Shown here: in pieces, positions 8,933 to 17,986 of the stretch
Numbering within the stretch: the stretch's first letter is position 1
How the letters are laid out: every line of letters starts with the position of its first letter
NCBI GenBank assembly: GCA_030834185.1
Contig: JAURFT010000011.1
Location: 1 to 33,884 of the forward strand
Source of the DNA: Candidatus Nanopelagicales bacterium
Lineage (GTDB): Bacteria > Actinomycetota > Actinomycetes > S36-B12 > UBA5976
Direction: 5' to 3'
Length of the DNA: 33,884 nt
Notes under the pieces: generated by a model
Databases searched by the model: none
What the model was told of the DNA's origin: nothing
What the model saw: the letters and a program-made list of their open reading frames with translations, nothing else
Position numbers and translations under genes: made by a program

Positions 8933-9249
8933 GCTTTGTAGTAATTGCTAAATTAACTGCAAAACCTGAAACCCAGCAGCAGCTGCAAGAATTAATAACT
9001 CAAACCGCGAAAGCAAGCTGGCTTGAAGCAGGATTGCTCAAATACATTTTAGTTAAAGACCCAAATCAACCACACAGCTTCGTATTAGTTGAATTTTTTA
9101 ACTCTGAAGCAGATTACATTCTGCACCGAGATAGCTCTCATTTAAATAACTTTAGGTCTCAAGTTTCAGAGCTGCTTGCTGGCGAGCCTGAAGTTTTCCG
9201 AGGCGCGCCAGCATTAGCCCAGCTAGATCCAAAAGCTGGGATTAATTAA
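8929..9249 (+). CDS. Antibiotic biosynthesis monooxygenase (ABM)-domain small protein
   Basis: 106 aa: MSFVVIAKLTAKPETQQQLQELI...EAGLLKYILVKDPNQPHSFVLVEFFNSEADYILH; ATGA overlap with upstream gene. Confidence 0.75.
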   Translation: MSFVVIAKLTAKPETQQQLQELITQTAKASWLEAGLLKYILVKDPNQPHSFVLVEFFNSEADYILHRDSSHLNNFRSQVSELLAGEPEVFRGAPALAQLDPKAGIN

Positions 9250-9860
9250 TAAGCTGCAATTTTTGCTAGCGCTTGCTGGGCATAAGCTTTTGCAGCGCCA
9301 ACATCACCAGTGCTAACAATCTCTTGGGTCCATAAAGCACCACCAAGGCATACCCCAACAACGCCAGCTGCAAGATACGAATTTACTTCTGCTGGAGTAA
9401 CTCCACCGGAAACTACAAGTGGTAGATCTGGCAGCGGTTCTAATACATAATTAACAAAGTCCAGCCCACCAACTGAATTGATTGGAAAAATCTTCACTGA
9501 ACTTGCGCCAAGTTGAATTGCTTTAACCATCTCAGATGGGGTTAGGCAACCTGGTGTAGTTGGAATTCCTAAATCTACCGCAGCTTTAACTACCTCAGCG
9601 TCAAGATGTGGTGAAACAATGAAGCTGCTGCCAATTTTTGCTAGCTTCTTAACTTGATCAACAGTTCTAACTGTGCCAACACCAACTCGAGCAACTCCCT
9701 CACCAATTAATTGCTCAATTACCTTTGGGGCATCTGGCACGGTCATGGTGACTTCAATTGCGATTACATCAGTATCGGCCAAGGCTCGACCTAGGGTTAA
9801 AGCATCAGCTGCTGAGTTTGTGCGCAGCACTGCGATAACTCCACGTGGTGAAGTTGTCAT
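9246..9860 (-). CDS. eda: KDPG/KHG-type aldolase
   Basis: GVIAVLRT, AIEVTMTVPDA, GVGTV, PGCLTPSEMVKAIQLGASSVKIFP, VVSGGVTP. Confidence 0.85.
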   Translation of the reverse strand: MTTSPRGVIAVLRTNSAADALTLGRALADTDVIAIEVTMTVPDAPKVIEQLIGEGVARVGVGTVRTVDQVKKLAKIGSSFIVSPHLDAEVVKAAVDLGIPTTPGCLTPSEMVKAIQLGASSVKIFPINSVGGLDFVNYVLEPLPDLPLVVSGGVTPAEVNSYLAAGVVGVCLGGALWTQEIVSTGDVGAAKAYAQQALAKIAAY

Positions 9861-10624
9861 ACTGCAGTTAACCCCGCATCCATTACAAATAAACTGCCAT
9901 TAACAAATCTACCTTCAGGGCTAAGCAGAAATGCAATTCCGTTTGCAACTTCTTCAGGAGTTCCCATTCGTCCATCGAGCTGTCTGGCTTCCATTAATTT
10001 TCTGGTAGCTACAGGATCTGGAGCATCAGCTAATATTTTTGCAATCCAAGTTGAATCTACAGTTCCAGGCGCAATTGCATTTATTCGAATTCCCTCAGCT
10101 GCATGGTCGGCGCAGATTGCTCTCGTAAGGCCTGCAACCCCTGCTTTTGAGGCGCAATATGCAACCCGGTTCTTCAAACCAATAATTGATGCTGCTGAAG
10201 CCACATTCACAATCTCCCCACCGCCAGCTGCAACCATTTTGGGTACAAAGTATTTACACATCACAAAAACTGCTTTGAGATTTATATCTATTGTTAAATC
10301 CCACTCATCAAATGAAGTGCTTTCTACATTTCGTGCAAAACCTACACCGGCATTATTAATTAGTTGATCAACCACAGCTCCAGCTAATGCAGCATCTAGC
10401 GCTGGAATTATTTGATCTGATTTACTCAGATCCAAAACTAATGATTTAGTTTTTGCTCCTAGCGCACTTAGCTCTGCTACTGCAGCTTCAAGTGGGGCTT
10501 CATCTTTGTCTAGGATAAACAAATCGTGACCAGAGCTGGCCAGTTTTCTCGCAGTTGCTAATCCAATTCCGTTGGCAGCACCTGTGATTAGAACTAACTT
10601 TTTAGTACTATCTGAATAACTCAT
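9857..10624 (-). CDS. SDR oxidoreductase
   Basis: KLVLITGAANGIGLATARKL, NNAGVG, AYCASKAG, IRINAIAPGTVDS. Confidence 0.87.
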   Translation of the reverse strand: MSYSDSTKKLVLITGAANGIGLATARKLASSGHDLFILDKDEAPLEAAVAELSALGAKTKSLVLDLSKSDQIIPALDAALAGAVVDQLINNAGVGFARNVESTSFDEWDLTIDINLKAVFVMCKYFVPKMVAAGGGEIVNVASAASIIGLKNRVAYCASKAGVAGLTRAICADHAAEGIRINAIAPGTVDSTWIAKILADAPDPVATRKLMEARQLDGRMGTPEEVANGIAFLLSPEGRFVNGSLFVMDAGLTAV

Positions 10625-10688
10625 AATTTTCCAATCATTGAAGTGACATAACTATAGAAAAATTTTGTAGCACTCGTCAATGGCCTAG

Positions 10689-11705
10689 TCAACTGGTTGC
10701 AAGTTCTTGCAAGGAATTCCACACCGCAGTTGAAACTGTCAAATGAGTTGTAACTTTCGCACGATTTGCATTCTCAATATCTCCTGGAATCAAAACTGGA
10801 TTTGCAGGATCGCTTGGTTTAGTTGCTCGTACAACTTCTGTAGCATGATCAACATCAACTAAGAACAAATCCATTGGAACAAGTGCGGTTGGGTCCATTG
10901 CAATTAAAACGGTTCCCCAACCATAGGTGTAATTAGGGCTGACATTTGGATGGATCTGGGAGAGTGAGCCGCCAAGTAGTTCGATCATCAAAGTCAAGCA
11001 GTAACCCTTATGCCCTCCAAATGGCAGCAGTGAGCCACCGTTATAAAAGTCATTTGGATCTTGGCTTGGATTTCCCGCAGCATCAATTACCGTATTTGGG
11101 GGAATTTGTTGCCCATTGGCTTTAGCAACTCGCAGTTTGCCCTCAGCGCTAGCTGCTGTTGCAAAATCAATTACTACCGGCTTTGCTGAAGTTGGAATTG
11201 ATGCTGCAAATGGGTTGGTACCAAAAAGTCGCTCTCTGCCACCAAAAGCTGCAACAGCTGGATCCCCGTTGCACCACATCATTGCTATCAAGTCTTGGTT
11301 GGCTAGGTGCTCAACGTATTCACCAAGTCGTCCGATGTGATTGCAGTTTTGAATTGTGGCAACAGCAATTCCAGTTGTTTTTGCCTTTTTGGTAACTTGC
11401 TCCACAGCTAGCTGACATGCAATCTGACCCCAACCCCATGCCCCATCAATTACTACTGCAGAAGTTGTTTCAGACTTCACATATGGTGAGACATCGGCTT
11501 TAACTGACCCTTCAACTACAGAGCTTGAGTACTGTAGTAACCGAATTAGTCCATGTGATGCATGACCAACTGCTTGCGCTTCGATGAGTGAGTCAGTAAT
11601 TAGTTGTGCATACTTAACAGGAGTTCCCACTTTAACTAATAACTTTATTCCGAGCTCTCTAGCTTCTGGTAACGGTACCTCTTTATTAACACTAACATCA
11701 CTCAT
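10689..11705 (-). CDS. Ldh2-family (malate/L-lactate/2,3-diketogulonate-type) dehydrogenase
   Basis: VGHASHGLIRLLQY, VIDGAWGWGQIA, NCNHIGRLGEYVE, FGTNPFAASIPT, PFGGHKGYCLTLMIELLGG. Confidence 0.87.
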   Translation of the reverse strand: MSDVSVNKEVPLPEARELGIKLLVKVGTPVKYAQLITDSLIEAQAVGHASHGLIRLLQYSSSVVEGSVKADVSPYVKSETTSAVVIDGAWGWGQIACQLAVEQVTKKAKTTGIAVATIQNCNHIGRLGEYVEHLANQDLIAMMWCNGDPAVAAFGGRERLFGTNPFAASIPTSAKPVVIDFATAASAEGKLRVAKANGQQIPPNTVIDAAGNPSQDPNDFYNGGSLLPFGGHKGYCLTLMIELLGGSLSQIHPNVSPNYTYGWGTVLIAMDPTALVPMDLFLVDVDHATEVVRATKPSDPANPVLIPGDIENANRAKVTTHLTVSTAVWNSLQELATS

Positions 11706-11823
11706 AACTCTCCTAATGTTTACGAGTTAGTTAAAGCATACAAATTAGTTTAATATATTTCTTGTTTTAACTAAGATTACAATTTACGCTGATACTCAAT
11801 AATTTAGTTAATTGGAGTGATTC

Positions 11824-13293
11824 GTGTCCGAGCAGGTATTAGTTGGATTGGATGTAGGAACATCATCGGTAAAAGCATTATTTATCACGACAACTGGTGA
11901 AGTTTTAAGGCGAGTTGAACATAAGCTGACCACTAAATATGAATCGGGCGGAGTTGCCGAACAATCAGCAACTGATTACTGGGATGCAGTTAAGAGCATA
12001 TTTGCACAGGCGGCCGATTTGGCTAGTAAGGTAATTGCAATTGGACTCTCTGGGCAAACACCTTCGGTGGTTTGTATTGATCAAATGGGGGAGCCAACAT
12101 TTCCAGTTTTAATCTGGCAAGACAGTAGAGCAACACTTGAAGCTGCAAAGCTAGTTGAACGATTTGGAAACCCAGCTCCATGGATTGGCACTTCGCTGCC
12201 ATGGGCTCCATCTGGCTGTCCTGCAAAATTATTTTGGATTGCGCAGAACCATCAGGAGGTGCTTAATCAAACTAGATGGGTGCTACAACCAAAAGACTAC
12301 CTAGGTTTTAAATTAACTGGATCCGCAATTTCAGATCCTTGGTCATCTAAAGGACTTTGCAATGTGCTAACTAGCGCTGCAATACCTGAAGTATTTGAGT
12401 TTATAGGTTGGGATACAGCCGTACTTCCTGTCATAAAATCAGGGACTGCAACTAGAGGAAATGTTTCAGCTGCAGCAGCTGCACAGTTAGGACTGAATAC
12501 CGCTGAGATTCCCGTGAGCGTTGGGCTATCAGATGCAATGTGTGGAATGCTTTCAATAGGGGCGTTAACTGAATCAAAAGCCTTTATTATTACTGGAACT
12601 TCAGCGATTGTAGGAATATCTACAGATCAAGATATTCAAGATGCGCAAGGATTGTATGTAATTCCAAAAACTTGCTCACCAACCACTGTGGTTTATGGCC
12701 CCACCCAGTCAAGTGGTGCTGCAGTTGATTGGGTAGCGAAGTTGTTTAATATTTCAATAGCTGAAGTCATGGCTGAAGCAGATCAGGCAAATTTAGAATC
12801 CGTGCCAATTTTCTTGCCATACATAAGTGGCGAGCGCGCACCGATATGGCGAACTGATATTCGTGGCTCATTTAATTTTGTTGATGCAGCAGCAGCGCGC
12901 TCTGAGTTTCTTGCAGCTGTGCTGGAAGGGATATCGCTTGCTGAACGTTCAGTTTTGGAGGTAGCCGCCCAAAAATTAGGAATCGAATTTGGCGACATTA
13001 CTTTGGGAGGGCATGCTGGTAACGATCACAGATGGGACCCAATTAGGTTGCGCACGCTCGGGAAAAACTTAGTTAGAAAAACTGATATCGATTCCACCAC
13101 TAGAGGTTCCGCAATTCTGGCACTAGTTTTGCTCACAGGATCCGTAGTCGACTCGGTCGCCGCATTAAGCCCAGCGAGTGAAATTTCAGCACCGGTAGGG
13201 GCAGATAACGATTACTCATCGAAAAAGTATGAGCTTTTTTTAAAATTACGCGCTGCCACTTTAGAGTTAATCGATACCAGAAATCAAAGCTAA
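11824..13293 (+). CDS. FGGY-family carbohydrate kinase
   Basis: VLVGLDVGTSSVKALFITTTGEVL, WQDSRA, GLSDAMCGMLSIGA, GERAPIWRTDIRG, LGGHAGND. GTG start. Confidence 0.88.
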   Translation: MSEQVLVGLDVGTSSVKALFITTTGEVLRRVEHKLTTKYESGGVAEQSATDYWDAVKSIFAQAADLASKVIAIGLSGQTPSVVCIDQMGEPTFPVLIWQDSRATLEAAKLVERFGNPAPWIGTSLPWAPSGCPAKLFWIAQNHQEVLNQTRWVLQPKDYLGFKLTGSAISDPWSSKGLCNVLTSAAIPEVFEFIGWDTAVLPVIKSGTATRGNVSAAAAAQLGLNTAEIPVSVGLSDAMCGMLSIGALTESKAFIITGTSAIVGISTDQDIQDAQGLYVIPKTCSPTTVVYGPTQSSGAAVDWVAKLFNISIAEVMAEADQANLESVPIFLPYISGERAPIWRTDIRGSFNFVDAAAARSEFLAAVLEGISLAERSVLEVAAQKLGIEFGDITLGGHAGNDHRWDPIRLRTLGKNLVRKTDIDSTTRGSAILALVLLTGSVVDSVAALSPASEISAPVGADNDYSSKKYELFLKLRAATLELIDTRNQS

Positions 13294-13410
13294 ATTTTCA
13301 AAAATTGTGAATAGGAATTTATCTCGTCCTGCATTGCTAATTACCCTAGTTGTTTGAGAGGATTCCAGTCTCATCGTTCGTATTGGGCTTTCGATGGGAT
13401 AGGAGGATAA

Positions 13411-15033
13411 ATGTTTAAATTGATTGGCAAGCGTGCAACGGTGCTACTTGCATCGTTTGTAATCACTGCTTCAGGTCTTGCAATGGTGCAAACTGCAAAT
13501 GCAGCAACAAGTGCACGTTGTAACCTGAACACTAAGGTGGCACAAGCAGTCTGTAATGAAGTTATTTATGGTGCCGTAGCTCGTGTTGGTGGTTTAGACC
13601 GCAAGACACCAAGCACCGGCGGTTATGTAGATTCACAGATGGCATACATAACTCAAGGTCAGCTATATCGTTTTGATGAGAACCTAGTTCCTCGACGCGA
13701 TTTAGTTACCAAGAAAGTTACATCCAAAAACAAATTAACTATTACCTTGACCTTGAGAACTGCTAGTTATTCTGATGGCACACCGGTTCGTGCTCAAGAT
13801 GCAGTTGTTTCTTATCAGCGCTGGGTTGCTTCGGCTCAGTCACCTGCGTACATTCAAAAAGTGGCAAGTATGAAAGCTTTGAATGCACAAACTCTTCGAA
13901 TTAAGTTAAAGTCAACGTATCCAGATTTAGACTTTGCGTTAGCTTCGGAGTTTTTTGGCTTGCATCCAGCAAATAAAATCAATACTCCTGCTAAGGCAGC
14001 TGCTTACTTCAGAAATCCGGTCTCAGCTGGACCAATGAAAGTAAAGACTTTTACTCCTGGTGCAGAGACATTCGTCGCTGTTGCAAATCCTAGATATTGG
14101 GCCAAGCCAGTTGTTAAGACATTGAAGGTAGTTCACATTCCTGACGCAACTTCTCGTCAGTTAGCTTTACAACAGGGAACAGTTGATTATGTGTTTGAAT
14201 TACCACTAACTGCGCAATCTCAAGCAGCATCATCAACCGTAAAGATCTTCCCGCACTTTGATCCAGGTTCATTTAAGTTGTCAATCAACATGCGAGATGA
14301 CCTACAACCAAACGCTGCGCTAAAAGATGCTCGGGTTCGTCGCGCAATCTCACTTGCGTTGGATCGCAACCAGATCATGCGAGTTGCATTTGCTAATTTG
14401 TCCAAGCCAAACTGCGGATACCAATTCAACGTTAATAACCCGCTATATGTTTGTTCACTACCAAAAGACGGTGCTCGAGATCTCACAGCAGCGCGTCAAT
14501 TGATGCAACAAGCCGGTTATGCAAATGGGTTCAAAATGACCATGATCTATCCAAACCGAGTGCTGTGGCCAGAAGCTAATGCGATCGTAAAGAGTAATCT
14601 TGCCGATATCGGCATTGATGTGACTTTGCGTCCCGAGCCAGATGCAAACATGGGACCAATTCTCACCGTTCAAAAGGACTGGGAAATCATGTGGTTTGGA
14701 AACAACGCTGCAACCCCAATTCTTCAACTATCAAACTGGTTTGCAATTGGTGGATTGTGGGCTGGTTTCGTTGGCAAGGGAGTAGCTACAAATCCAGATG
14801 ATGTCGAGTTGAATCGACTATTGGATCAAGCAGGTTCCGAGACTAGCCTGAAGAAGCGAAGAGCTATCCTTTTGGAATTGGAGAAGAAGGCATATGAGTC
14901 TTCCCACTTCATTCCTATTGGCACTCGCTATCGCTTATCGGGAACAAAGCTTGCTCCAGGAATTGCACAACCTCAAATTCCAGGTGACCTTTGGTTCCAC
15001 ATTGGCACAAATCCCCCTCTTCCAAAGAAGTAA
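13411..15033 (+). CDS. ABC transporter substrate-binding protein, family 5 (peptide/nickel/oligosaccharide type)
   Basis: Sec signal (ITASGLAMVQTANAATSA), YDGTPV-like motif YSDGTPVRAQDAVVSYQRW, PNRVLWPEANAIVKSNLADIGIDVTL; followed by two permeases and two ATPases. Confidence 0.87.
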   Translation: MFKLIGKRATVLLASFVITASGLAMVQTANAATSARCNLNTKVAQAVCNEVIYGAVARVGGLDRKTPSTGGYVDSQMAYITQGQLYRFDENLVPRRDLVTKKVTSKNKLTITLTLRTASYSDGTPVRAQDAVVSYQRWVASAQSPAYIQKVASMKALNAQTLRIKLKSTYPDLDFALASEFFGLHPANKINTPAKAAAYFRNPVSAGPMKVKTFTPGAETFVAVANPRYWAKPVVKTLKVVHIPDATSRQLALQQGTVDYVFELPLTAQSQAASSTVKIFPHFDPGSFKLSINMRDDLQPNAALKDARVRRAISLALDRNQIMRVAFANLSKPNCGYQFNVNNPLYVCSLPKDGARDLTAARQLMQQAGYANGFKMTMIYPNRVLWPEANAIVKSNLADIGIDVTLRPEPDANMGPILTVQKDWEIMWFGNNAATPILQLSNWFAIGGLWAGFVGKGVATNPDDVELNRLLDQAGSETSLKKRRAILLELEKKAYESSHFIPIGTRYRLSGTKLAPGIAQPQIPGDLWFHIGTNPPLPKK

Positions 15034-15066
15034 TTGAGCGCATATACGCTTAATTAAAGCTCAATT
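15032..15066 (+). promoter_or_regulatory. Alternative stem-loops at the 3' end of the SBP gene
   Basis: AATTGAGC (15032-15039)...GCTCAATT (15059-15066), 8-bp perfect IR; the same left arm can also pair as AATTGAGCG-catata-CGCTTAATT (15032-15055, one G-U). Confidence 0.55.
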
Positions 15067-15077
15067 GGGATAGTCCA

Positions 15078-15113
15078 CAGTAGGAGAGACGATTTAAATC
15101 GTCTCTCCTACTG
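15078..15113. repeat. 36-bp perfect palindrome, potential 16-bp-stem hairpin
   Basis: CAGTAGGAGAGACGATTTAAATCGTCTCTCCTACTG equals its own reverse complement; between SBP and first permease gene; no T-run after it. Confidence 0.9.
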
Positions 15114-15150
15114 CTGGGGAGATGTACACTAATTTTGATGGGAGAATTGC

Positions 15151-16146
15151 TTGAACACTGTTAATGAAAAAGTAAATAAAACTGCTGAAAAAGGCGTAGA
15201 TAATCGAAAAGTCTTCGCTTATAGAGTCGGAATTAGATTTATTCGCTCTATTGCAGTTGCTTTTTGGGTGACAGTGATCGCTTTTACGCTGATACGTCTT
15301 GCACCAGGAGATCCGGCTCAGGCCAGATTAGGTGCAGCAGCTGAACCAGAGGCAGTTGAAGCGCTGCGAAAGCAACTGGGGCTAGATGTAAATCCACTTG
15401 AACAGTTTTTTAACTTCTTCCGAGGTTTGATCAAAGGCGATATGGGTATATCGCTGCAATTTGACCGTGAAGTTACAGACATTATTTTTACTGCACTTCC
15501 AGTTACATTATGGTTAATTGGCTTCTCAGTTTTAATCTCTATATTTGTTGCGATTCCGATTGCTTTGTTTGTTGCCACTTCAAACAATGTGCTTATTGCT
15601 TATATTTTTAGATCTACAACTGCGATATCAATTGCGCTACCAAATTTCTTTATTGCGTTACTTGGCATTCTTATATTTTCTATTAGATATAACTGGGCCC
15701 CACTTCTTGGTTACACGCCAAGTTTTCCAGAGAACTTGAAATACCTATGGCTTCCGGCATTAGTTAATGCAACAACGCTTGTAGCCATTTTGTCGCGCGT
15801 TCTTTATAGCTCTATTTCAGATACGCTTAAAGAAGAGTTTGTAGAAACTGGTGTTATCCGAGGTATCAAGCGTCCTCGCTTCTTCTGGTTCTATATCTTG
15901 AAGCCATCTTTAGCACCAACAGTTGTTCTACTCAGCTACATAATGGGAGTCATGCTTGGCACCACAATAATTATGGAGTCGATATTTGCACTTCCTGGCA
16001 TTGGTACAGAGCTAATTACAGCCGTGATATCTCGTGATTATCCAACTGTGCAGGGCATCACCTTTATATTTGGCATTATTGTGGTTTTCTTCAGTTTCTT
16101 TGGCGATCTAATGGCATATTGGCTAGACAGGCGAGTGAAGTTCTAA
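15151..16146 (+). CDS. ABC transporter permease (DppB-type)
   Basis: TLIRLAPGDPAQARLG, DMGISLQF, GVIRGIKRPRFFWFYILKPSLAPTVV, ALPGIGTELITAVISRDYPTVQGI. TTG start. Confidence 0.88.
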   Translation: MNTVNEKVNKTAEKGVDNRKVFAYRVGIRFIRSIAVAFWVTVIAFTLIRLAPGDPAQARLGAAAEPEAVEALRKQLGLDVNPLEQFFNFFRGLIKGDMGISLQFDREVTDIIFTALPVTLWLIGFSVLISIFVAIPIALFVATSNNVLIAYIFRSTTAISIALPNFFIALLGILIFSIRYNWAPLLGYTPSFPENLKYLWLPALVNATTLVAILSRVLYSSISDTLKEEFVETGVIRGIKRPRFFWFYILKPSLAPTVVLLSYIMGVMLGTTIIMESIFALPGIGTELITAVISRDYPTVQGITFIFGIIVVFFSFFGDLMAYWLDRRVKF

Positions 16147-16979
16147 TGTCAATTAAGAAATTCCGTCGGTGGCTCGATGAGCCAGGCAATTCAGTAATTT
16201 TTACTGGGTTTTCAATGTTTGTGGCGATCGTGCTTGCTGGAATATTGGTGCCACTTTTCTATAAGTATGGTCCTAATGACTTTGTTGGTATGCCCTTTGA
16301 GCGACCTGGTGGCGAATTCCTGTTTGGCACAGACCAGCTGGGTCGAGATATCTTGTCCCGCACTTTTCATTCTGTGTATCGAGATCTAGGCGTCGCATTT
16401 TTAGGTGTTTCAATTCCATTTGTAGTTGGCACATTTATTGGAATTATTCTTGGATTATCTAAAAGCAAGAAAATTATTGCGGTTATCAGCTCAGTTATCG
16501 ATGGCATAAATGCATTCCCACTATTGATATTGGCTGTTGCGCTAATCGCTTTTCTAGGCCCTGGCCTTGGCAGCGTGGTAATTATTTTGGCACTGACTAA
16601 CTGGGCTAGGTATGCACGTATTGCTAGAACCAAAGCAGTTGTGGTTAGTCAGCAAAATTATATTGAAGCTGCCTACACGCTTGGCTACCCAAGGCGCCGC
16701 ATCATTCGTAAGCATGTGTCACCAAATGTTTCATCTGAAACTATTGCATATGCTCTAAGCGATTTTATTTTGGTGATTTTGCTAATTGCAGGTTTGTCAT
16801 TCTTAGGTTTAGCAGCAACCCCGCCAACAGCTGAATGGGGGGCGATGATTAGCGAAGGAAGAACATACATAATCAATGCACCATGGATCACGCTGTTCCC
16901 CGGTGCTGCGTTGTGCTGGTCAGCGATCTCACTAGCTTTTATTGTTGAAGGTATTTCTCGACGCGAAGGAAAGGTATAG
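16146..16979 (+). CDS. ABC transporter permease (DppC-type)
   Basis: FLFGTDQLGRDILSRTFHSVY, YIEAAYTLGYPRRRIIRKHVSPNV, LSFLGLAATPPTAEWGAMISEGR; ATG 16146 overlaps the upstream stop (TAATG). Confidence 0.88.
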   Translation: MSIKKFRRWLDEPGNSVIFTGFSMFVAIVLAGILVPLFYKYGPNDFVGMPFERPGGEFLFGTDQLGRDILSRTFHSVYRDLGVAFLGVSIPFVVGTFIGIILGLSKSKKIIAVISSVIDGINAFPLLILAVALIAFLGPGLGSVVIILALTNWARYARIARTKAVVVSQQNYIEAAYTLGYPRRRIIRKHVSPNVSSETIAYALSDFILVILLIAGLSFLGLAATPPTAEWGAMISEGRTYIINAPWITLFPGAALCWSAISLAFIVEGISRREGKV

Positions 16980-16981
16980 CC

Positions 16982-17986
16982 GTGAGCAATAGTGCTTTGG
17001 TGGATATTGACTCACTTCAGATAAGTGTCAGACTTTCTAGAACACGTCGATTAAAAATTGTTGATTACGCCAGTATGAAGATTAATCCAGGTGAGATGAT
17101 TGGTTTAATTGGAGAATCTGGTTCAGGCAAAACCATGTTATGCCGAGCATTGATTGGAACACTTCGCCGCCGTGATGCATATATTTCTGGTGGTTCAGTC
17201 ATGTTTGATGGCATGGATCTAGCGACAGCTAAAAATGATGTTTGGCGTCAGGTTCGTGGTAAACGAATTGGTTATGTGCCGCAATCAGCGCTAGCGGGAC
17301 CAAATCCAGTACTAACAATTGAAGCCCAGTTGCTTGAATCATTGGGCGGAGATGAAACTCTTTCTCGCGCTGATGCCAAAAAGCGAGCTAAAGAATTACT
17401 AGACATTGTGCAGATTCGACGCCCAGATATCGTAATGAAGCAGTATCCAAATCAATTATCTGGTGGCATGAAGCAGCGAGTCATGATCGCATGTGCAATT
17501 GCGTTACAACCAGAATTAATTGTTGCCGATGAACCAACAACTGGACTAGATGTGACAGTTCAGGCTGAAATTATGAAGTTACTGAAAGAAATTAGAGATC
17601 AATTCAATACCGCAATAATTTTAGTATCACATGATCTTCCGCTAATTAATGACGTCTGTGATCAAATTACAGTAATGCACGCGGGAGCCACAGTTGAGAA
17701 CATCGCATCAGCTGAAATCGAGAAATCAAAACATCCATACACGATTGCGTTATATAAATCTAGAATTGATTTAGCTCCACCGCGAGGTGAGTTAATAACA
17801 ATTGCTGGTCAACCTCCTGCTGTTGGAGCTTGGCAGACTGGGTGCAGATTCAATCAGCGCTGTGATTTTGTAACAGATGCATGCTTAATCGGCGAACATC
17901 CAAAATATATTGAGCTCTCAGCAACACATCAAACAGCGTGCATTAATCATGCTGGTATCGAAGCCAAGATTGGATCATCACTATGA
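16982..17986 (+). CDS. ABC transporter ATP-binding protein (DppD-type)
   Basis: GLIGESGSGKTMLCRALIG, QYPNQLSGGMKQRVMIACAIALQPELIVADEPTTGLDVTVQ, C-terminal CxxC..C-type OppD tail. Confidence 0.9.
   Translation: MSNSALVDIDSLQISVRLSRTRRLKIVDYASMKINPGEMIGLIGESGSGKTMLCRALIGTLRRRDAYISGGSVMFDGMDLATAKNDVWRQVRGKRIGYVPQSALAGPNPVLTIEAQLLESLGGDETLSRADAKKRAKELLDIVQIRRPDIVMKQYPNQLSGGMKQRVMIACAIALQPELIVADEPTTGLDVTVQAEIMKLLKEIRDQFNTAIILVSHDLPLINDVCDQITVMHAGATVENIASAEIEKSKHPYTIALYKSRIDLAPPRGELITIAGQPPAVGAWQTGCRFNQRCDFVTDACLIGEHPKYIELSATHQTACINHAGIEAKIGSSL

Noticed and set aside
13017-13030. TGTGATCGTTACCA (minus strand), a good LacI-operator match
   Set aside because: Lies deep inside the FGGY kinase coding region at a conserved protein motif (GNDH), so the match is probably codon-driven. 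A similar TGGTAACG inside the E1 alpha gene (~6098) was also discounted.
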